From DAOQVB01 sp964400865 (GTDB taxonomy: Bacteria > Patescibacteriota > Microgenomatia > UBA1400 > PJMF01): DNA of 9,680 nucleotides. Shown here in pieces: positions 7,121 to 9,680 of this stretch. Made by a program: the position numbers and the translations under genes. The notes under the pieces are model-generated. The model was given only the letters and a program-made list of their open reading frames with translations, had not been told where the DNA came from and made no database searches. The stretch lies in the NCBI GenBank assembly GCA_964400865.1, contig CAYNWG010000038.1, positions 1-9,680 of the forward strand. The letters run 5' to 3'. How positions within the stretch are numbered: position 1 is the stretch's first letter; each line of letters begins with the position of its first letter.

Positions 7121-8773
7121 TTATTCCTGAGATAGTAAGTTGAGTCTAGTGCGGACTAAGTCTTGATCGGTAGCAAGTAGCATCCAGGCTGCACGTGGTC
7201 CAGCGGTTTTACCAAGAAAAGCCAGATAAATTGCTTGAAAACCTAATTTTGCCCCAAGACTGCTTTTGGCTGTTTCGTACAGAGCTTGTTGCAGCGCGTC
7301 AGGTTGCCAGGCATGATTCAGTTCTAGGAGTTGGAGAACAGCTTTTAAATATGTTTTCTGCTCAGATGTTAGTTGAGTAGTTTTAGGTGGCACATCAGCC
7401 TTTGGAGTTAGTTGATATTCAGATGGAGCATAGTTGGTAACCCAGGCTTTAGCATAAACTAATCGGTTTTCAAGCTCTCGTTGTTCTATATCTGTAAGTG
7501 GGGAACCTTTCAACTCGGAGAATTTATCGTTCAGAATTAGGTCGGGATGTTGCATCCAATTAGCAATATCGCGAAAACGAGGCAAAAAGTATGGATCTGA
7601 TTGAGTTTGTAATTGAGATGCTTGGAACGCTCTGGATTGACGTTTATCGCCAGTTTCCTGATCCCAAGTAATTCTGGCTGCTTGATCATACTCATCAAAT
7701 AAATCTGGAATTGCCATGCTAAATGGGTCAAAGTCAATTACTTGGTTATAGTGCCGTGAAGCAAATAAAAATCGGCCAATCTCTGGAGGAAAAAGGTGAG
7801 TAAATTCTCGAGCAGAAGTTCCCACGCCTTTACTCGAACTCATTTTGGTCCCTCTCACTAAGATCCATTCATACGGAATATCGAATGGCGTTTGGATGTG
7901 AAAAACAGTCGGGCATTGGGCATTAGCCATATCTCTGGAGCCGCCTGCAGAAGTATGATCTTTTCCCGCGCCCTCAACATTGACGCCCAAAGCTTTCCAA
8001 TGGGCAGGCCAATCAACCTTCCAGAGCAACTTTCCGGTGCCACCAAAAGGAGAGACTTTTCCCTCATGCCCACAACCTTGGGCCCAGGTTACTTTGTTAG
8101 GCATACAGGTGAAACTTACCTCCGATCCATTCCATTCAGTTACAAGTGTGGTCCCAACTTTTCCGCATTGCGGACAGATAACTTGAAATGGATACCATTT
8201 TTCTGGCAATTTATAATCCGCCACTTCTTGATAAATTTTTCTTAGTTGATCAACTCCATCAAGTGCTTCACGAATAATTTCATCCATTAGACCAGACTCA
8301 TAGAGTTGATGACTCCAAACTATTTCTTGAGTACAACCAAGCCTGCGAAACGCTTGCATAAAATCTATCGCATAGAGCTCGGCAAAGTTGGTGGCTTTTT
8401 CTAATTCAAGCCTATCTTGATCCGAAATTAAATCTAAGCTTAGTCCACTTTCTTCTAGCGTGGGTACCGGAATTTGATATAAGGGTTTCCCCATATGTTG
8501 GGTATACACACTTGGATCTAAATAGGCTGGCAAGCCATCCATGGAATCCATATCGTTAAACACATAGGTACTATCAACAGGTTGAGTTTTTTCTACCAAA
8601 GCTTTGGCAACTAGATCGTGAAGTACCACTCCACGAAGAGAGCCAGTATGAATTCTTCCTGAGGGCGTTTTCATGTCGTCAACATGCAGCTGAGTTTGGT
8701 TGGTTTCTTTTTGCCAATCAAGAATAGTGTTAGTGACCTGATCGATCCAATGGGGAGATTGTGGCTGAGTCAT
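7121..8773 (-). CDS. lysS: Lysyl-tRNA synthetase, class I
   Basis: This enzyme charges tRNA-Lys with lysine. It is the class I (Rossmann) form, usual in archaea and scattered bacteria (spirochaetes, alphaproteobacteria, some candidate phyla), and is unrelated to the class II LysRS of most bacteria. It has 550 residues. The HIGH-type motif is HTGSLRG at 42-48 in the context TPSGRIHTGSLRG. The KMSKS motif is KMSSSKG at 310-316, with GAGKDH at 268-273 before it. A zinc-binding insert holds C200-P-Q-C203, C223 and C234. The C-terminal part (about 440-550) is the helical anticodon-binding region. No strong Shine-Dalgarno precedes the ATG, only GGTAAGATG. The HD hydrolase gene follows after 2 nt. 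Confidence 0.96.
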   Translation of the reverse strand: MTQPQSPHWIDQVTNTILDWQKETNQTQLHVDDMKTPSGRIHTGSLRGVVLHDLVAKALVEKTQPVDSTYVFNDMDSMDGLPAYLDPSVYTQHMGKPLYQIPVPTLEESGLSLDLISDQDRLELEKATNFAELYAIDFMQAFRRLGCTQEIVWSHQLYESGLMDEIIREALDGVDQLRKIYQEVADYKLPEKWYPFQVICPQCGKVGTTLVTEWNGSEVSFTCMPNKVTWAQGCGHEGKVSPFGGTGKLLWKVDWPAHWKALGVNVEGAGKDHTSAGGSRDMANAQCPTVFHIQTPFDIPYEWILVRGTKMSSSKGVGTSAREFTHLFPPEIGRFLFASRHYNQVIDFDPFSMAIPDLFDEYDQAARITWDQETGDKRQSRAFQASQLQTQSDPYFLPRFRDIANWMQHPDLILNDKFSELKGSPLTDIEQRELENRLVYAKAWVTNYAPSEYQLTPKADVPPKTTQLTSEQKTYLKAVLQLLELNHAWQPDALQQALYETAKSSLGAKLGFQAIYLAFLGKTAGPRAAWMLLATDQDLVRTRLNLLSQE

Positions 8774-8785
8774 AGTGTCATCTTA

Positions 8786-8820
8786 CCAAAAACACCGCTG
8801 AGTAGCTACTTTGTGCGGGG
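8786..8820 (-). terminator. Weak terminator-like hairpin between greA and lysS
   Basis: RNA order: CCGC, ACAA, AGU-AGCU-ACU, CA, GCGG, UG, UUUUU. A 4-bp GC stem, an internal loop and a 3-bp inner stem are followed by five U. It would end greA transcripts 13-40 nt before lysS. The stem is short and interrupted, so termination may be partial or absent. The 72-nt spacer holds no clear separate lysS promoter. Confidence 0.35.
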
Positions 8821-8845
8821 AGAAATACTTTTTGTAAGCTTTCGA

Positions 8846-9331
8846 TTAGTTGATTTCAATGATGGTGTATTCAGTTTTCCCCGCAGGAGCCGACACAACG
8901 GCGCTATCCCCCACCTTCTTCTTAAGCAGGGCCTTGCCCAAAGGTGAAGCAACTGAAACTTTGCCATTGACTGGATCGGCTTCGTATTCTCCGACTAAAA
9001 CATACACGATCTTTTTTGCGCTACCCTTTTTTGTCAAAGTCACACGTGAACCAATTCCGACATGTTGGTGTGATTTAGTAGCTTTGACCACTACAGCGTT
9101 TTCGAGTATTGATTTGATTTGATCAATTCTTGTTTCCACTAATTCTTTGTCGTCTCTGGCACTATGATACTCAGAGTTTTCGGATAAATCACCGTGCTCT
9201 CGAGCGGTTGCAACTCGTTCAATTGCTGTGGGAAGTTTAACTTCTTCAAGCTCTTTTAGTTCTTCCTTGAGCTCATTTAAACCTTCTAGTGTTAATTCGG
9301 TTTGACTGTTTGTCTGGTTATTTTTTGACAT
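8846..9331 (-). CDS. greA: Transcription elongation factor GreA
   Basis: GreA enters the RNA polymerase secondary channel and stimulates cleavage of backtracked RNA. At 161 residues it is near the family's usual 158. Residues about 10-80 form the N-terminal coiled coil with the acidic tip HGDLSENSEYHSA; D48 and E51 are the residues that position the catalytic metal. The C-terminal FKBP-like domain begins near 90 (IGSRVTL) and contains SVASPLGKALLKKKVGD, the typical polymerase-binding block. No Shine-Dalgarno precedes the ATG; a TATACT -10 element lies only 11 nt before it. The N-terminal extension before LTLEGLNEL is only a few residues longer than usual, so the start fits the family. It lies 58 nt downstream of atpC. 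Confidence 0.97.
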   Translation of the reverse strand: MSKNNQTNSQTELTLEGLNELKEELKELEEVKLPTAIERVATAREHGDLSENSEYHSARDDKELVETRIDQIKSILENAVVVKATKSHQHVGIGSRVTLTKKGSAKKIVYVLVGEYEADPVNGKVSVASPLGKALLKKKVGDSAVVSAPAGKTEYTIIEIN

Positions 9332-9342
9332 ATAAGTGCTTT

Positions 9343-9370
9343 AGTATACAAAAGTCTAGTCAAAGTGCAA
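9343..9370 (-). promoter_or_regulatory. greA promoter giving a near-leaderless mRNA
   Basis: The minus strand has TTGCAC, a 16-nt spacer and TATACT. Start of transcription would fall about 5 nt before the greA ATG. The -35 matches the TTGACA consensus at only three positions, but the -10 is strong and the ATG has no Shine-Dalgarno, consistent with leaderless initiation. Confidence 0.5.
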
Positions 9371-9389
9371 GCGCGGTCCTGGAATACTA

Positions 9390-9680
9390 CTATTGATTGG
9401 TCTTTCTGGCAATTTTTATCTCAAGCAGAGCCAATCGCAATGAAGCTTCTGCCATGAGTAATTCTTTTCTATCTTGACTCATGCGCATAGTTTCATGAGC
9501 TTGTTTGACGGCTTGTTCGGCTTTTTGAACGCTAATGTCGCGACTATGCAAGGCGCTATCCACGAGTACGACTACGTTATTATCTGGAGCGACATTCAAA
9601 AAGCCATTGGAGACTACGATGCTAGATTGTTGCCCACCAGATCGGTAGATAAGTTCGCCAACATCAATTTTGGTAAACAA
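9390..9680 (-). CDS. atpC: F1F0 ATP synthase epsilon subunit, N-terminus cut by window edge
   Basis: Epsilon belongs to the central rotor stalk of F1 and regulates ATP hydrolysis. The 96 visible residues start inside the beta-sandwich domain. The first codon is TTG and is internal, not a start: about 40 N-terminal residues should lie beyond the right edge. VSNGFLNVAPDNNVVVLVDSA is the characteristic end of the beta-sandwich. It is followed by the two-helix C-terminal domain (DISVQKAEQAVKQAHE onward), which has the length of a full regulatory hairpin and ends at a TAG. The gene normally closes the atp operon after atpD, so atpD is expected just outside the window. No convincing terminator is visible before greA. 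Confidence 0.9.
   Translation of the reverse strand: MFTKIDVGELIYRSGGQQSSIVVSNGFLNVAPDNNVVVLVDSALHSRDISVQKAEQAVKQAHETMRMSQDRKELLMAEASLRLALLEIKIARKTNQ

Noticed and set aside
7892..8245. Plus-strand 117-codon frame opposite lysS
   Set aside because: It lies opposite the conserved zinc and KMSSSKG region of LysRS, so it is a codon-bias shadow.

Overview
All genes in this window lie on the minus strand, so biological order runs from high to low coordinates: atpC (end of an ATP synthase operon, cut by the right edge), greA, lysS (class I lysyl-tRNA synthetase), a COG2316-like HD-domain gene, an unrecognised 80-residue gene, a T-box leader, serS, secA and an ABC exporter cut by the left edge. I see no mobile element, CRISPR array, rRNA or tRNA. 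The content is core bacterial. A class I LysRS, a 985-residue SecA with inserts and a SEC-C tail, a SerS with an NNT/ASPR-type motif 3, and compact spacing suggest an uncultivated bacterium, perhaps of the candidate phyla radiation (Patescibacteria). That is an inference, and Chloroflexi or another phylum is not excluded.

Right part (about 6.2-9.7 kb): the C-terminal two thirds of F1-ATPase epsilon is followed by greA. A TATACT -10 element sits 11 nt before the greA ATG, so its transcript would be almost leaderless. A weak terminator-like hairpin separates greA from lysS. lysS and the HD gene are 2 nt apart and surely co-transcribed. The 80-residue gene has its own extended -10 element and a perfect 9-3-9 palindrome just before its Shine-Dalgarno.

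Middle (5.9-6.1 kb): the serS leader is the best regulatory element here. It has a complete T-box antiterminator: two helices around a 7-nt UGGCACC bulge, whose UGGC matches the GCCA end of tRNA-Ser. The antiterminator competes with a long intrinsic terminator ending in six U. The upstream part is short and does not look like a standard Stem I. Uncharged tRNA-Ser should allow transcription into serS and possibly on into secA and the ABC gene.

Left part (1-4.6 kb): secA is interrupted by 100 N flanked by two identical 55-bp copies of the same sequence. Collapsing the duplicate restores one SecA frame of 985 codons plus stop, with a natural C-terminus, 10 nt before the ABC exporter start. The gap is therefore almost certainly an unmerged contig overlap, not biology. 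The exporter has its membrane domain, Walker A, Q-loop and LSGGQ signature. Its Walker B and beyond lie outside the window.
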